Of a stretch of DNA of 64,000 nt, positions 11,250 to 23,200 are shown in pieces (within the stretch, counting starts at the first letter, position 1; every line of letters begins with the position of its first letter). Source of the DNA: Cavia porcellus. Its lineage: Eukaryota; Chordata; Mammalia; Rodentia; Caviidae. Where the stretch lies: contig NW_026947493.1 of assembly GCF_034190915.1 (NCBI RefSeq), positions 45,812,501-45,876,500 of the forward strand, read 5' to 3'. A program made the position numbers and the translations under genes. The notes beneath the pieces are model-generated. The model did no database searches. It worked only from the letters and a program-made list of their open reading frames with translations, and was not told the DNA's origin.

Positions 11250-11404
11250 GGACATTTTCATAATAAGCTTTATTTGTTTTCTCATCTATATCTAGATATG
11301 CGGGAAGCAACAAATTTATAGTTGAATGCTGGGAAGTATAGAAAATAAGTGAGATGGTTCCAAATTATAGCTGTGTAGGGAGCTCTAAAACATACTAAGT
11401 TTCA

Positions 11405-11925
11405 AAACAACACACCCTCCATCCTGGTAAGTAGCTGTGGTGGGCGAGCCAGGAAGAGAACCAGTCAGCATCTCCTGTGAGCCTACCAAGGTGCAGGCTG
11501 AGAATCAAACATCCCACCACCCCACCCACCCCACTTAGCAACTGGGGGCCAGAGGTCTGAGCACCTCTTGGGAGGATGACAGTATGCAATATAGCAAATA
11601 TGGGGGATTTCCTTTTGTCTTCTCTTTGAAGGCCAATATTGTTTTCACTGTTTTGCTTTGTTTTGATTATTTTGCTCTATTCAATATTTTATTTTGATAG
11701 GTTTTTATAATGTTCTGTATTTGGTTTGATTTTGCTATACCTGATTGAAAGGACAACTATTGTGAAGATAACGAGATGTACTATGGTGCCTATTACTGTT
11801 ATCCGGTATCCTGCTCTGAATTTCTATAGCAATTTCACTGCATTGTCTCGAGTGGTTTTGTTCTGTCTTGTTCTGTTGTATTTTACTACCTTCAAAATAA
11901 AAATAAATAAAAATAAAACATATTA
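11405..11925 (+). mobile_element. Unnamed non-LTR element, copy 1
   Basis: This stretch matches 58246-58839 over most of its length; for example gatgacagtatgcaatatag and tttcactgttttgctttgtt recur there almost unchanged. It ends in an A-rich tail (aaataaaaataaataaaaat), as expected of retroposition by L1. Its last 200 bases resemble the terminal repeat unit of the local L1 3' UTR (caactattgtgaagata...actatggtgcctattactgt). The 5' part has no relative I recognise. No coding frame is conserved between the copies. Confidence 0.7.
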
Positions 11926-12050
11926 AGGTGCAGAAGAGTGTAAAGATCAGCTCCACTGCTGAAAAAAAAAAACCTGAATGAATAGATTTTCATTTATTTT
12001 ATAATTTGTTAAGGAAAATTCCAATCAATTATTTTTTTAAATATTATTTC

Positions 12051-12187
12051 TAGCTGGGCATGGTAGCACATGCCTGTAATCCCGGCACTCAGAAGGCTGA
12101 GGCATGAGGGTTGCCATGAGTTCAAGGCCACCCTGGGCTACATAATGAATTCAAAAGACTAAAGTACACAGTGAGGCCCTATCTGAA
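12051..12187 (+). repeat. B1 SINE
   Basis: agctgggcatggtagcacat...cctgtaatcccggcactcag...gttcaaggccaccctgggct, with the internal duplication diverged. Confidence 0.9.
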
Positions 12188-12209
12188 ATATATATATATA
12201 TATATATAT
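12188..12209. repeat. (TA)n microsatellite
   Basis: Eleven TA units grown from the B1 tail. Confidence 0.95.
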
Positions 12210-12239
12210 GTAATTTATGACCCTTTTAGATAGATACTT

Positions 12240-12690
12240 TCCACAAATTCAAATGTCTTCTGTTCTTTCAATATTCTTTCCTTAAAATGTGGGCATTTAG
12301 ATACATTTTTATGGTCTATTTTCCAGCTCACTAATTCTCCATTCAACCTTGTTTAACCTGCTATTAAATCTATTTATTTAGTTTTTTATTATTTTTTCAC
12401 TTCCATAATTCTAACGTGTTTCTTTTACTATAGGTCTTATTCAGTGAAAATCTTTATTATTAATCCTTGAACATAAGCATAGCTATAAACATTTAGTTTC
12501 TGATAATTAGATGATCTAGATTGTTCCTAAATCTTCTTCTACGGTCTGCTCTTTTCTTTTGATTTCTAGTCATGTGAGCATATCTCCTTGTATGATTCCT
12601 TTTTTTTTTTAACACTGAAGATTGTGCATGTAAAAAATTACAGACATAATAGATGGCTCTGGATAATGTAATCTTTCTGAAATGAGTGTT
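12240..12690 (-). mobile_element. Ancient L1M-type LINE fragment, minus strand
   Basis: ttccagctcactaattctcc, ctgctattaaatctatttat and ccttgaacataagcatagct recall a conserved antisense L1M stretch found across mammals. Assignment is from memory of that wording. Confidence 0.5.
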
Positions 12691-13021
12691 TGCTTGGGGC
12701 AGAAAAGTATGCTAGAGTCAGGAAAATCACAAAAAATCACCTTAACCCAATCAAGAACTGGGACAACTCCAAATTGATTCAAAGATGCATCTTCTCCCTG
12801 TGTAAACTAATCTATTTCCAGCGTATCTTTACTCCCAGAATGTACCACTTTGGATCCCAAATCAAAAGCTAAGAATTCAGCTTGGGAATTTCTTTTCCCA
12901 AGTTTCCTTGAGGGAACTTGAACTCCAATTTTCCCCCTAGTTTACATATCCACTGAACCATACCTCACTTCAGGACTGATGGCACCTACAGATGCTAAAG
13001 TGACTTCCACCGTAAAGTTTT

Positions 13022-13112
13022 CCTAGACGTGGTTATGTACATCTGTCATTCCAGCACTCAGGAAGAAGAGGCAGGAAGATGGCGAGCCTAGGCTACATAG
13101 TGAGACCTGGAA
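13022..13112 (+). repeat. Partial B1 SINE
   Basis: tctgtcattccagcactcag...gaggcaggaagatggc...taggctacatagtgagacc. The 3' end is missing. Confidence 0.75.
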
Positions 13113-13312
13113 GCTGTTTTGCAGGGTTCCAACTACATAATCCCTTACCATCATGGAAGCTTTCCAATGCTTTTAAACGAAATTTTCAAGATGTATCCAG
13201 CTTCTGTAGTTGTTTGGAGTGTTTCAGTTTATTTAAATTATGTAGTGTACAGTTTCCACAAGCCAAAAACCTGTATATGCGCATATATTTTATAATGCAT
13301 TAAAATCTCTAG

Positions 13313-13405
13313 CAGGAGCTAGAGATGTAGTTTAGTGGTAGATTACTTGCTTAGCATGCACAAAGCCCTGGGTTCAAACCCCAACCATTAACACAAACAG
13401 CAGCA
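13313..13405 (+). repeat. Older-type ID SINE
   Basis: Body ggagctagagatgtagttta...gcttagcatgcacaaagccc...gggttcaaaccccaacca. The middle (ttagcatgca) is the classical rodent ID form. It lacks the 'cttgcaagcagg' stem of the younger subfamily and so represents an earlier ID generation. Confidence 0.85.
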
Positions 13406-13745
13406 ACCAAAAATATACCAAACAAACAAAAAAGCCACTCCTTAAAAGAATATACAACACAGTCTGAATGTGTCAGCCTCTTAGACGAGGAATAGAGGGA
13501 CAGAAGCTCAGGTAAGGGAATTTTCACTTCCAGCACACAACTTTCATATACAGTTGCAGTTTCTTTTCCCAATAAGTAGGTATTGTTATTTTTTAATCTG
13601 CTTCACAAAATTTTTAAAATTTAAAAAGAAAATAGTAATAAAATAAAGATAACTGTCACAATTATTTATAATTTCCGAGTAGGAGTGGCATCTTGGGCCC
13701 TACTTAAATTATAGATTAGAAATTAGTAATTCAAGATCAGGCTTT

Positions 13746-14147
13746 ATTATGGCTTATGTCTATATGCCCCCCTCATGTGGTCATAGCTGGGGCTTTTCGG
13801 AGGTGGCTGGATCTGAGATGTGTGATGCTGAGATTAAGGATGTGATGCTGGGAATAAGGGTGCCACACCCAGGGGGTGGGTGGCACCCCCCAGCAGGGTG
13901 GGGTAGCCTGGATGGGATACACGGGGAGGCAAGATTAATGCTACTGCTGCTGCTTACCGCCTTCTGCCTGCCCTGCCGTGCCATGGACTGTTTCTCCTCT
14001 GTGATGCCCTCTGCCACGCCACCCTGCCTTGGAGCCAGCCACGTAGGAACTGAAACCTCTAAAAACTGAAACCAAAATAAACCTTCCCTCCTTTAATTCC
14101 TGAGTGTTGAACATTTTGTCCCTGCAATGAAAAAAGTAACTAAGACA
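13746..14147 (+). mobile_element. MaLR-type LTR, plus strand
   Basis: Starts near tattatggcttatgtctata (TG start mutated) and ends gcaatgaaaaaagtaactaagaca. It contains the late-LTR signature gaaaccaaaataaaccttcc with AATAAA. Downstream, aaattggtatc resembles the start of a MaLR internal region (primer-binding site), so some internal sequence may follow. Confidence 0.75.
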
Positions 14148-14689
14148 AACTTGAAATTGGTATCAAAATAGAAAAACACAGGGACATACAGAAAGTGTCT
14201 AGCAGTGTAATAAACACCTCTCCAAAGGCATAGGAAGTTCCACATTTTACTTTCATGAACTGAATTATCTGTCTTTTTAACTAGATAATAACTTGTTTTT
14301 TAAGGACGAAAAAAAAAGCTAAAGCTGAACATTAAAAAATATTCTTCAAATTTCTATCTTTCCATTTTAGTGTAGACATTTTAAGCCATCTAAATATACT
14401 GTTTTCCATAATTACCAAGTAAATCACTTCATGTTCTCATGTTCTCTTCATACAAAATGAAAAGGAAAGGAAAAGACAAATACATGCAAATATATGTGTA
14501 CATACATGTATCAAGTCAAGGGAAAAAATGAAATAATACACCTTCCTTGCCTGGCATACCTGCTAGATTTCTTGTGAGTCAGCACCTTGCAAAAGTTAAA
14601 ATGCTGCTTTGCACAATCTGGAAAAGCTATTGAAGTAGTTGAATTGCTAAAAACAGAATCAGTATTCTGTGAGGTGCCATTTCATCACC
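14148..14689. other. Unassigned stretch after LTR
   Basis: The first few bases look like a MaLR primer-binding region; the rest has no recognised repeat or gene. Confidence 0.4.
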
Positions 14690-14890
14690 ACTGGCATTTG
14701 CTTTCCTGATGACATGCATTACTAAGCGTGTTTTCATATGTCCATTTGCCACCTGTACATTTTCTTTAGTGAAGTATCCCTTCAAATCTTATGCCCATTT
14801 CTTAATGGGTCATTTGGTTTCTTACTGTTGAGTCATAAGTGCTCTTTAAGTATTTGGCTACGAACTCTTTATTATATACGTGTTGTAACG
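14690..14890 (-). mobile_element. L1M ORF2 fragment, minus strand
   Basis: catatgtccatttgccacct, atgcccatttcttaatgggt and tttggtttcttactgttgag follow the well-conserved antisense text of old mammalian L1 ORF2. Confidence 0.75.
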
Positions 14891-14891
14891 A

Positions 14892-15103
14892 TACAGATTG
14901 AGCCTCCACAATCCAAAACTCTGAAACCTGAAATGTTTCAAAATCCAAACTTTCGAAAACATTTCAGAACATTTTAGAGATCAGATTTTCAGACTAGGGA
15001 TCCTCAAATAGTAAAGTCCATGCAAATATTCCAAAATCTAAAAACTCTGGAAACCTGAAACATTTCTCATCCAAAGCTTTCCATTAAGGGATTCGCCACC
15101 TAT
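14892..15103. mobile_element. Fossil Tigger-type DNA transposon
   Basis: Repeated 'aatccaaaactctgaaacctg' type phrases, gcaaatattccaaaatct and mirrored ends (tacagattgagcctccacaa against ccattaagggattcgcc) recall a short non-autonomous Tigger/MER44-like element with long inverted repeats. The exact family is uncertain. Confidence 0.55.
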
Positions 15104-15433
15104 ATTTTCTTTCTTTTTTCTTTTTTTTAAATTTTATTTAAAGAGAAAAAGAAAAAAACAGAAAAAGGGTACAAGTAATACGGAATTTCAAAAAAATAAA
15201 CAGGAAGAAATCAGTAGTTAATAGATTACATATTGTCATCTGAGAAATAGTTGTTCAAGTTAGAAAATTAAAGCACACAAAGTGGACATTCAAACAGTGA
15301 GACTGCAAACAGTTCTGTTCAATGATCCAACAAAACTCAGTAATATGGTTGTAATATGTTTATCTATCTTATACACTTAAATATACATGCAGTTATATCC
15401 TTTAGAGCACTTTCTTTTCCTCTCTTTTTTACA

Positions 15434-16510
15434 ATAACAATTACACATTTTGGGTTTTATTACTCCCACAGTTCTTATTACTTTTTTGAAGAGAATAAAA
15501 CCAAATGTGACAAAACAAAACAGAGTCAGTCAAATCAAAAGGATGGACATAGTACATGATGTAAAGACAGAATACAAGGTGATCAACAATGGTTACCATA
15601 ATGCCTCTTGCTACCTTAAAAAGAATTGCCTATATCATCAGTTATAATAAAATTGAACAAAACAGTACAGAACAAAGCCAATGAAACCAAAACATTGGAG
15701 ACATTACAGGACTTCAGAAGAAGATAATAGTCAAACCAGAATGGGCATCATAGTGAATCTTATTGTCTTCAAAGTAGTTGCCAATATCCTCAAACTTGAT
15801 ACTATCAAGCAAAAAAGAATAGAGTAAAATCAGTCAAGACAAGATGGTGAGAGCAATAGAGGGCTTCAAATCAAGTTAATAGAAAATCAAAATGGTTACT
15901 ATCATATATCCTGCTATTTTTATTTATTTTTTCCCTTAATTAAAAAAATAAATAAAAGGAGATTCAGATAAAAGAGGACAGAACAACACAACAACACAGG
16001 TCAGAATAGAACAATTTAAGCAACATAGTGTTTCATCACAAGATAACCCGACATAACAGTAGTTACCATAGTGTCTCTTTCTTTGAAATATTTGAGTATA
16101 ACTTCATATACTGTAGCATCAAACATAATCAAGAAAATGTAAAACCATTGAAGAGAATGAAAGTATTAGAGTGTATTTAGAACCAACTAACAGAAAATGA
16201 ACAATGGTTTCTATATTATCTCCTTGTCTATAAAAGTTTTTGTTTGTACTATCACATGTAATAAAATCCAATAAGATACAACATGATAAGACCGATGGAG
16301 ACAAGAACAAAAGCTTGATGGGACTTCAAAACAAGATGATATTAAATCAGCACTCACTATTATGATGCCTTCTTTTCTTGAAAATAGCTGTTCATACCAT
16401 CACAGACAATAAAATCAAACAACCCAGAATAAAACTCTTCCAATTAATGAATGAAAACATTATAAGGCTCCAAAGCAATATAATGGGGAATCATGATTAC
16501 CGCATACATT
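15434..16510. repeat. About 150-bp tandem units in L1 3' UTR
   Basis: A recurring anchor of the type aatggttaccataatg appears at 15588, 15740, 15891, 16059, 16202, 16349 and 16489, with a weaker one near 15434. Between anchors the order repeats: a 'tttgaaatag' block, a 'cataataaaatc' block, and a 'gaacaaaagc...ggacttcaaaacaag' block. Units are diverged but in register, with spacings of 140-168 bases. Confidence 0.85.
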
Positions 16511-16642
16511 TATGTATTGTTATCATTTCTTACACTAGGGAAACTATTTGGTATTTATACATGTGAGTTTGATTTATTTCACTTATGAATATGGTCTCAA
16601 GCTATGCCCATTTATTTATAAATATCTCAACGTGATCATTCT

Positions 16643-17405
16643 TTATAGTTGAGTAGTACTCCATTGTACAAAAATACCACCTTCCTCAGTTGATGGACAC
16701 GTAGGTTGTTTCCAAGATCTAGTTATTACAAATTGTGTTGCTATAAACATGGGTGCACATATATCACTGTGGTATGATGTTTTCAGTTCTTCTGGGATTA
16801 TGCCTAGAAGTGGAATAGTTGGGTCAAATGGGACATCCAATCCCAGCTTTCTGAGGAATCTCCAGACGGACCTCCACAGTGGTTGCACCAGTCTACACTC
16901 CCACCAAAAGTGCAGGAGAGTTTCTTTTCCCCACAGCCTCTCCAGCGTTTGTTATTGGTGGTTTTCTTGATCCTGGCCATTCTTTCAGAACTGAGATGGA
17001 ATCTCAGTGTGGTTCTAATTTGCATTTCTCTAAGGACCAATGATGATGAACATTTTTCACATATTTATTTGCCTTTTGTATTTCTTCAGCTGAGAATTGT
17101 GTATTCATCTCAGATGCCCATTTTTGGATTAGATCTTTGAGTTTGGGGGATCTGATTTTTTTTAATTCTTTATACATTTTAGACAGAAATCCTTTGTCTG
17201 AGGGACAGTTCACTAAGATACTTGCCCAGTTTGTGGGTTTTCTTTTCACTATGCTGGAGATTTCTTTTGACATGCAGAAACTTTTTAATAAGATATGATC
17301 CCAGTTATTGACTCTGGGAAGTATTTCCTGTGCAGTTTGAGTCCTGTTCATGAATTCTCTACCTACCCCTATGTCTTCAAGATTTTTACCCAATTTGTCT
17401 TCCAA
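16643..17405 (-). pseudogene. L1 ORF2 C-terminal fragment
   Basis: Frames at 17405-17004, 17040-16804 and 16888-16643 together cover the C-terminal third of ORF2, including GVGREFMNRTQ, CGGPS and LLGIIPEELKTSYHSD phrases. Frame changes between them show decay. No reverse-transcriptase core is present because the element is 5' truncated. Confidence 0.9.
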
Positions 17406-17704
17406 TAGATTTAGTGTTTGTGTTTTAATATTCAGATCTTTGACTCATTTAGATTTTAATTTAGTACATGGCAATAGGCATGGGTCTAGTTTTATTTTTC
17501 AGCATATGGAGAGCCAGTTTTCCCAGCACCATTATTTAAGAGACTGTCCTTCTTCCAGTGAACATGTTTGGCCCCTTTCTGCAAGATAAGGTAGTTGAGT
17601 ATATTTGTAGTTGTGGTTGTATCTTCTTATATTTTCTATCTTATTCTGACTTACTCTTTCATTGTCCCAAATATTCTTTTTTCTTTTTTTCTTTCTTTGC
17701 CTTT

Positions 17705-17912
17705 TTCTTTTTCCTTTTTTAACTAGACTCAGTGTTCCCCAGAGCCTTCACACTGAGCTACTCTCCCATTCTTTTTCTTATTTTTTTTAATTTTGAGACA
17801 GGATCTCAGTAAGAAAATAAATGCCCAAACTGGGTTCAGATTTACAGTCTTCCTGCTTCAGCCTCCCAGAGTGGTGAGATGACAGGGGTATGCGACCAGA
17901 CCTGGCTCAATA
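17705..17912 (-). repeat. B1-dID composite SINE, minus strand
   Basis: ID-derived module (complement of ttcacactgagctactctcc) plus B1 (complement of cttcctgcttcagcctccca), joined by an A-rich linker. Confidence 0.75.
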
Positions 17913-18034
17913 TGCTTCATTCTTTTAAAGAGACCATTATTTACTGGACACTGTATTAGGCACCAGCATTACCAGAATAGGCAGGACACAGTATCTGTCA
18001 TCAATGGACCCATAACCAAATTGGGAAACAACAT

Positions 18035-18186
18035 ATAATATTTTTTTGTGAGACGGGGTCTCATTCTGTGATTCAGGCTAACCTTGAAATCACTATGCAG
18101 TCCAGGCTGGCCTCAAACTCACAGTGAACCTCCTGCCTCAGCCTCCCAAATGCTGAGATCACAGGTGTACACAACCACCCCTGGCT
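18035..18186 (-). repeat. B1 SINE with internal duplication, minus strand
   Basis: gtgagacggggtctcattct, the duplicated aggctaaccttgaaatcac and aggctggcctcaaactcac segments, then cctcctgcctcagcctccca. Confidence 0.92.
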
Positions 18187-18409
18187 ACAAATTAATAATT
18201 TGATGGTATTAAGTTTACAGTGACCTAGCACTGTGAAAATGTACATGCGAAGTATTTTTGGAGTGGAAAACAGAACAAGAAAAACAATGGGGTACTGAAC
18301 AGTCTTCATAGATAAGGCAAAATATGAAGGACAAGTTAAATAATGTCAGTGCACCTTAAGTAGAGAAAGGAAAAGTATTTCAGCAAGAAAAGAGTATGTG
18401 CCTTAAGTG

Positions 18410-18598
18410 CAGTAATAGGCACTGGTCATTCTAGCACTCTGGAAGGCTGAGGCAGAATGATCACAAATCTGAGCCCAGCCTGAGCAACTTAGGGACTTAG
18501 AGAAAACCTGGCTCAAACTAACAAGTAAAAAAAAAAAAAATGTGTAGGGTGTGGCTCAATGTGAAGGCTCCAGGTTCAATCTCTAGTATTGCAAGAAA
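18410..18598 (+). repeat. B1-dID composite SINE
   Basis: B1 without the internal duplication (ggctgaggcagaatgatcac...cagcctgagcaacttaggg), an A14 linker, then an ID-derived end (gggtgtggctcaatgtgaag...ggttcaatctctagtattgc). Confidence 0.88.
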
Positions 18599-18803
18599 GA
18601 AAAATAATATGTGCTCAAACATTAAAGAGACTAGGATGATCATAGTTGTATAGTGCTAGGTGCCATCACCCACATCATCAAAGGTCTGGGGAGCAATAGG
18701 AAGTATCTCAGACTTACTGCATTTTATAGAGGTCACTGGAAAGGGTCACTAAGCATGTTATAGAGGAAGCAAAACATGGTCATAGTTATGAGGACATGCA
18801 AGA

Positions 18804-18880
18804 TGGGGCAGGGCATTTAGCTCAGAGGCATAAACATCTGCCTGGCAAGCAGGACGTCTTGAGTTTGATCCTCAGTACCA
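18804..18880 (+). repeat. ID SINE
   Basis: ggggcagggcatttagctca...ctgcctggcaagcaggacgt...gagtttgatcctcagtacca. Younger-type ID body with a few changes and no A-tail left. Confidence 0.88.
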
Positions 18881-19190
18881 GGGGGTAGGGGAAACATATA
18901 AAATAGTCAGGACTGTGAAAATTAAAGTCACAGATGTCCCACTAAAGCATTAGGCACAGTGATAAGCAGTATATTTTAAAAATCAGTAATGGAGGGAGGT
19001 TGGGGGCCTGCCTGAGCCATGCCCAGTGATGTTCTTTCAGTTCAGGGAGCATTGCTGCCACCACCCCTGGAGGAGGGAGCTGTGCTGCCAGAGGAGTCCC
19101 AGGAGCCCAGGACATAGGAGACGATATCCAACATGACCAGGGAAGCTTTGGAGCAACACTTAAAACACGGAAATATAGGAAAGTGACAAA

Positions 19191-20195
19191 ATGAAAGACC
19201 AAAGAGCAATATCAAACATCCAGCCCATCCTGAGAAAGCCAGGAGCTATGTACATAGAAGAAAATATACGCCATATACCTGAAATAAAGAAGCAACTCCG
19301 GGAAGCTTTAAAGGAATTCAAACTAGAAATAATCTCCCAGGGAAAAGAAGAAATGACAAAAGTAATGAAAGAGATGCTGAACACATCTAAAGAAGACACA
19401 GTTAAAAAACTAGACGAATAAAACAAAAAGGTAGAATCTCTGGATGAACAATATAAGAAACAACAGGATACATAAAGCAGATACAAAGAGATACACAGGA
19501 AATCAAATATTCCATTGAAAGTTGTCAAAACCGCCTCAATGAAATGGAAAATAGAATTTCAGATTGCAGTTAGTGAACAGGAAAGGAAAGATCTCTTTAA
19601 AATAACAAGGAAGCAGGAAATACCAATTCCACAGCTGCAAGATGATACAAACAAAAACAACATAAGATTGATAGGGATAAATGCAAAAGAAGGGGACAAC
19701 ACAAATAATATTAAGAGACTATTAACAGAAGTAATAGCTGAAAATTTTCCACACATTAGAATGGAAACTGACATTAGGATTAGTGAAGCATATAGAAATC
19801 CAAATAGCCATAACCAAAATAAAGCTACACCAAGACATATAATAATCACCAAGCCAGAAATGCAACATAAAAATAGAATATTAAAAGCTGTTAGAAAGAA
19901 GAGACAGATCACCTATAAAGGAAAGCTTATCAGAATCATAGCAGACTTCTGAACACAAACAATGAAGTCAAGAAGAGCATGGAGTGAAGTATTTCAGATC
20001 CTAAAGGAAAATGATTTCCAACCTAGACTGATGTACCATGAAAAACTGTCCTTCAAAATGGTTGGAGAAATAAGATACTTCCATGACAAAGAACAGCTGA
20101 AGAATTTCATGATCACCAAGCCAACCCTGCAAAAAATATTGAAAGACAGTTTAGATACACAAAGGAAAAAAGCACTGAGCAAAGCAGATAATTAA
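19191..20195 (+). pseudogene. L1 ORF1 pseudogene
   Basis: Three consecutive frames (19191-19421, 19515-19952, 19962-20195) rebuild the order of L1 ORF1p, the RNA-binding chaperone of the L1 particle. First comes a charged N-terminal/coiled-coil part, then an RRM-like stretch with NNIRLIGI, then a C-terminal domain with ARRAW-like (SRRAWSEVFQ) and LMYHEKLSF motifs. A stop at the end of the first frame and a frame break after it inactivate it. The start at 19191 is the first ATG in frame after the short UTR. Confidence 0.9.
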
Positions 20196-20289
20196 CCAGA
20201 ACAGAAAGATAAAAATGCAACAGCAGAAAGATAACATGTCAACAATAAACCAGACAGAAAATCAACAAAGAAATAAAAACTGAATTACA

Positions 20290-23200
20290 CCTGTGAACAA
20301 ATGGACTTGATAGACATGTACAGAGTGTTCCATCCAATAACCTCAGAACATATTCTTCTCAACAGTACAAAAAACAGACCACACAATAGCCCACAGAACA
20401 TATTTATATAAATGTAAAAGAGTTTAAATTACCCGATGCATGTTATCAGATGATAGCACTATGAAACCAGAAATTAATGATAAAAGAAACTGCAAAAGCT
20501 CCACAAACACATAGAAACTGAATAACACACTCTTGAGCAATCTGTGGGACACAGGGGAAGTTAAAGAAGAAATTGAACAATACCCACAAGCAAATGAAAA
20601 TGCAAATACAACTTACCGGAATCTGTGGGATCTAATGAAAGTGGCCCTCAGGGGAAAATTTATTGCACTGAGTTCCTATATCAAGAAAACAGAACAAATA
20701 CAAATAAACAACCTGATGCTACACCTCAAGTATCTAGAAAAAGAAGAGCAAGTCAAGCCCAGAGACAAAAGAAGGGAGGGAATTATGAAAATCAGAGCAG
20801 AAATTAATGGTATAGAGACTAGGAAAAAAAATCCAAAGAATCAATGAATTAAAGAGTTGGTTCTTTGAAAGAATAAATAAAGTTAAGCCCCTAGCCAACC
20901 TAATTTTAAAAAGGAAAGAAAAAGCTCAAATTCATGCAATAAGGAATGAAAAAGGCAAAATCACTACAGACTCTGGAAATACAGAAGGTCATCAACACCT
21001 ATTTCAAAAACCTCTACTCTCAAAGGTTTGATAACACAGAAGAAATGCAAAGATTCCTAGAAACATATGAAGTACCAAAGCTGGATCAAGAAGATGTAAA
21101 ACTGCTAAATAACCCAATTTCTATTAATGAAATTAAGTCCTTACCTACAAAGAAGAGCCCAGGCCCAGATGGATTCACTGCAGAATTATACAAGAAATAC
21201 AAAGAAGACTTAATGCTGACACTCCTCAAACTCTTCAATGAAATCAAAAGGGAAGCAATTCTGCTTAAGTCATTCCTGGAAGCAAATATTACTGTAGTAC
21301 CAAAGCCTGAGAAAGACCCAACTAAAAAAGAAAACTACAGGCCAATCCCTAGTCAACACAGATTCAAAAATCCTCAATAAAATATTGGCAAATAGGATGC
21401 AGCGAATCATCAAGATTATACACCATGACCAAGTGGGATTAATCCCAGGCATACAGGAATGGTTTAACATATGTAAGTCAATAGATGTAACCCACCATAT
21501 CAATAAAGCCAAAAGTAAGAATCACATGATCATTTCTATAGATGCAGAAAAAGCTTTTGGTAAGGTCCAACACTCCTTCATGATAAGAACCTTACAGAAA
21601 ATTGGAGTAGATGTTCTTTACCTCAATATGGTAAAGGCCATCTGTGACAAATCAACAGCCAGCATCAAATTAAATGTCCAAAAACTGAAGGCCTTAACCT
21701 TAAAATCAGGCACAAGACAAGCATGTCCCTTAGAGTGCTCCTATTCAATTTAGTACTGGAAATACTAGCCAGAGCAATTAGGCAAGAGAGAAAAATAAAA
21801 GGGGTAAAGATAGGAAAAGAGGAAGTTAAATTATCACTATTTGCAGATGACACAATACTCTACACAGAAGCCTGCCAAAACTCCTTTGAAAGACTCCTAA
21901 ATATAATAAATAAATTCAGCAATGTAGCTGGGTACAAAATCAATACTCAAAAATCAATAGTATTTCTATACACCACCAACAAAATTACAGAAAGAGAAAT
22001 AAGGGAAGCCACAGCCTTCACACTAGCATCCAAAAAAATGAAATACTTAGGAATTAATCTTGTGAAAGAAGTAAGAGATCTATGCAGGGAAAATTATAAT
22101 ACCCTGAAAAACGAAATTGAAGATAATCTCACAAAATGAAATCACATGGATAGGAAGAGTACATATTGTGAAAATGGCCATTTTTCCAAAACTGTTATAC
22201 AGATTCAATGCAATCCCAATGAAAATATCATCTACATACCTCATAGATCCAGAGAAATCACTCCTAAAATTCATCTGGAACCAGAACAGTCCTAGAATAG
22301 CAAAGGCACTTCTAAGCGGCAAAGACAATGCAGGAGGCATCACAATCCCTGACTTGAAGTTATACTACAAAGCTACTGTAAAAAAATCAACATGGCACTG
22401 GAATAAAAACAGATCTGAAGATTGATGGAATAGATTAGAGGATACAGCCTCAACTACAAACACATTCAACTACCTTATCTTTGATAAAGGGGCCAAACAT
22501 GTTCACTGGAAGAACAACAGTCTCTTTAATGAATGGTGCTGGAAAAATTGGCTCTCCATACGGCAAAAACAAAAACTAGACCCATGCCTATCACCAGATA
22601 CTAAACTAAAATCTAAACGGGTCCAAGTTCAGAATATTAAAACACAAACACTAAATCTGTTGGAAGACAAAGTAGCTAAAAATCAAGACATAGGGGTAGG
22701 TAGAGAATTCATGAACAGGAATCAAACTGCATAAGAAATACTTCCCAGAATCAATAGCTGGGATCACATCTTATTAAAAAGTTTCTACATGTCCAAAGAA
22801 ATCTCCAGCATAGTGAAAAGAAAACCTACAAACTGGGAAAAAATCTTAGTGAACTGTCCCTCAGACAAAGAACTACTGTCTAAAACATACAAATAATTAA
22901 AAAAAAAATCAGACCCCTAAAATTCAAGAACCCAATCCAAATAATGGGCATCTGAGATGAATACACAGTTCTCAGATGAAGAAATGCAAATGGAAAATAA
23001 ATACATGAAAAAATGTTCATCATCATTATTCATTAGAGAAATGCAAATTAAAACAACACTGAGATTCCATCTCACTCCAGAAAGAGTGACCAGGATCAAG
23101 AAAACCACCAACAACAAATGCTGGAGAGGCTGTGGGGAAAAAGAAACTCTCTTGCCCTGTTGGTGGGAATGTAGACTGGTGCAACCACTGCGGAGGTCTG

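Larger units (their letters stand above)
15110..17625 (-). mobile_element. 5'-truncated L1 with very long repeated 3' UTR, minus strand
   Basis: The minus strand reads an ORF2 C-terminal segment (about 17600 to 16640) and then about 1.5 kb of 3' UTR. The UTR contains seven well-aligned and perhaps nine units of about 150 bp. Two A-rich blocks appear in it on the minus strand: one near 15915-15960, where the shorter L1 copies end, and a terminal one near 15110-15160. Either this copy has a longer 3' UTR with an internal poly(A), or two L1 tails lie side by side. Confidence 0.85.

Noticed and set aside
15434..16510. CRISPR-like or satellite array
   Set aside because: Units are diverged, have no spacer/repeat alternation and are shared with other L1 3' UTRs. 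They are part of the L1.
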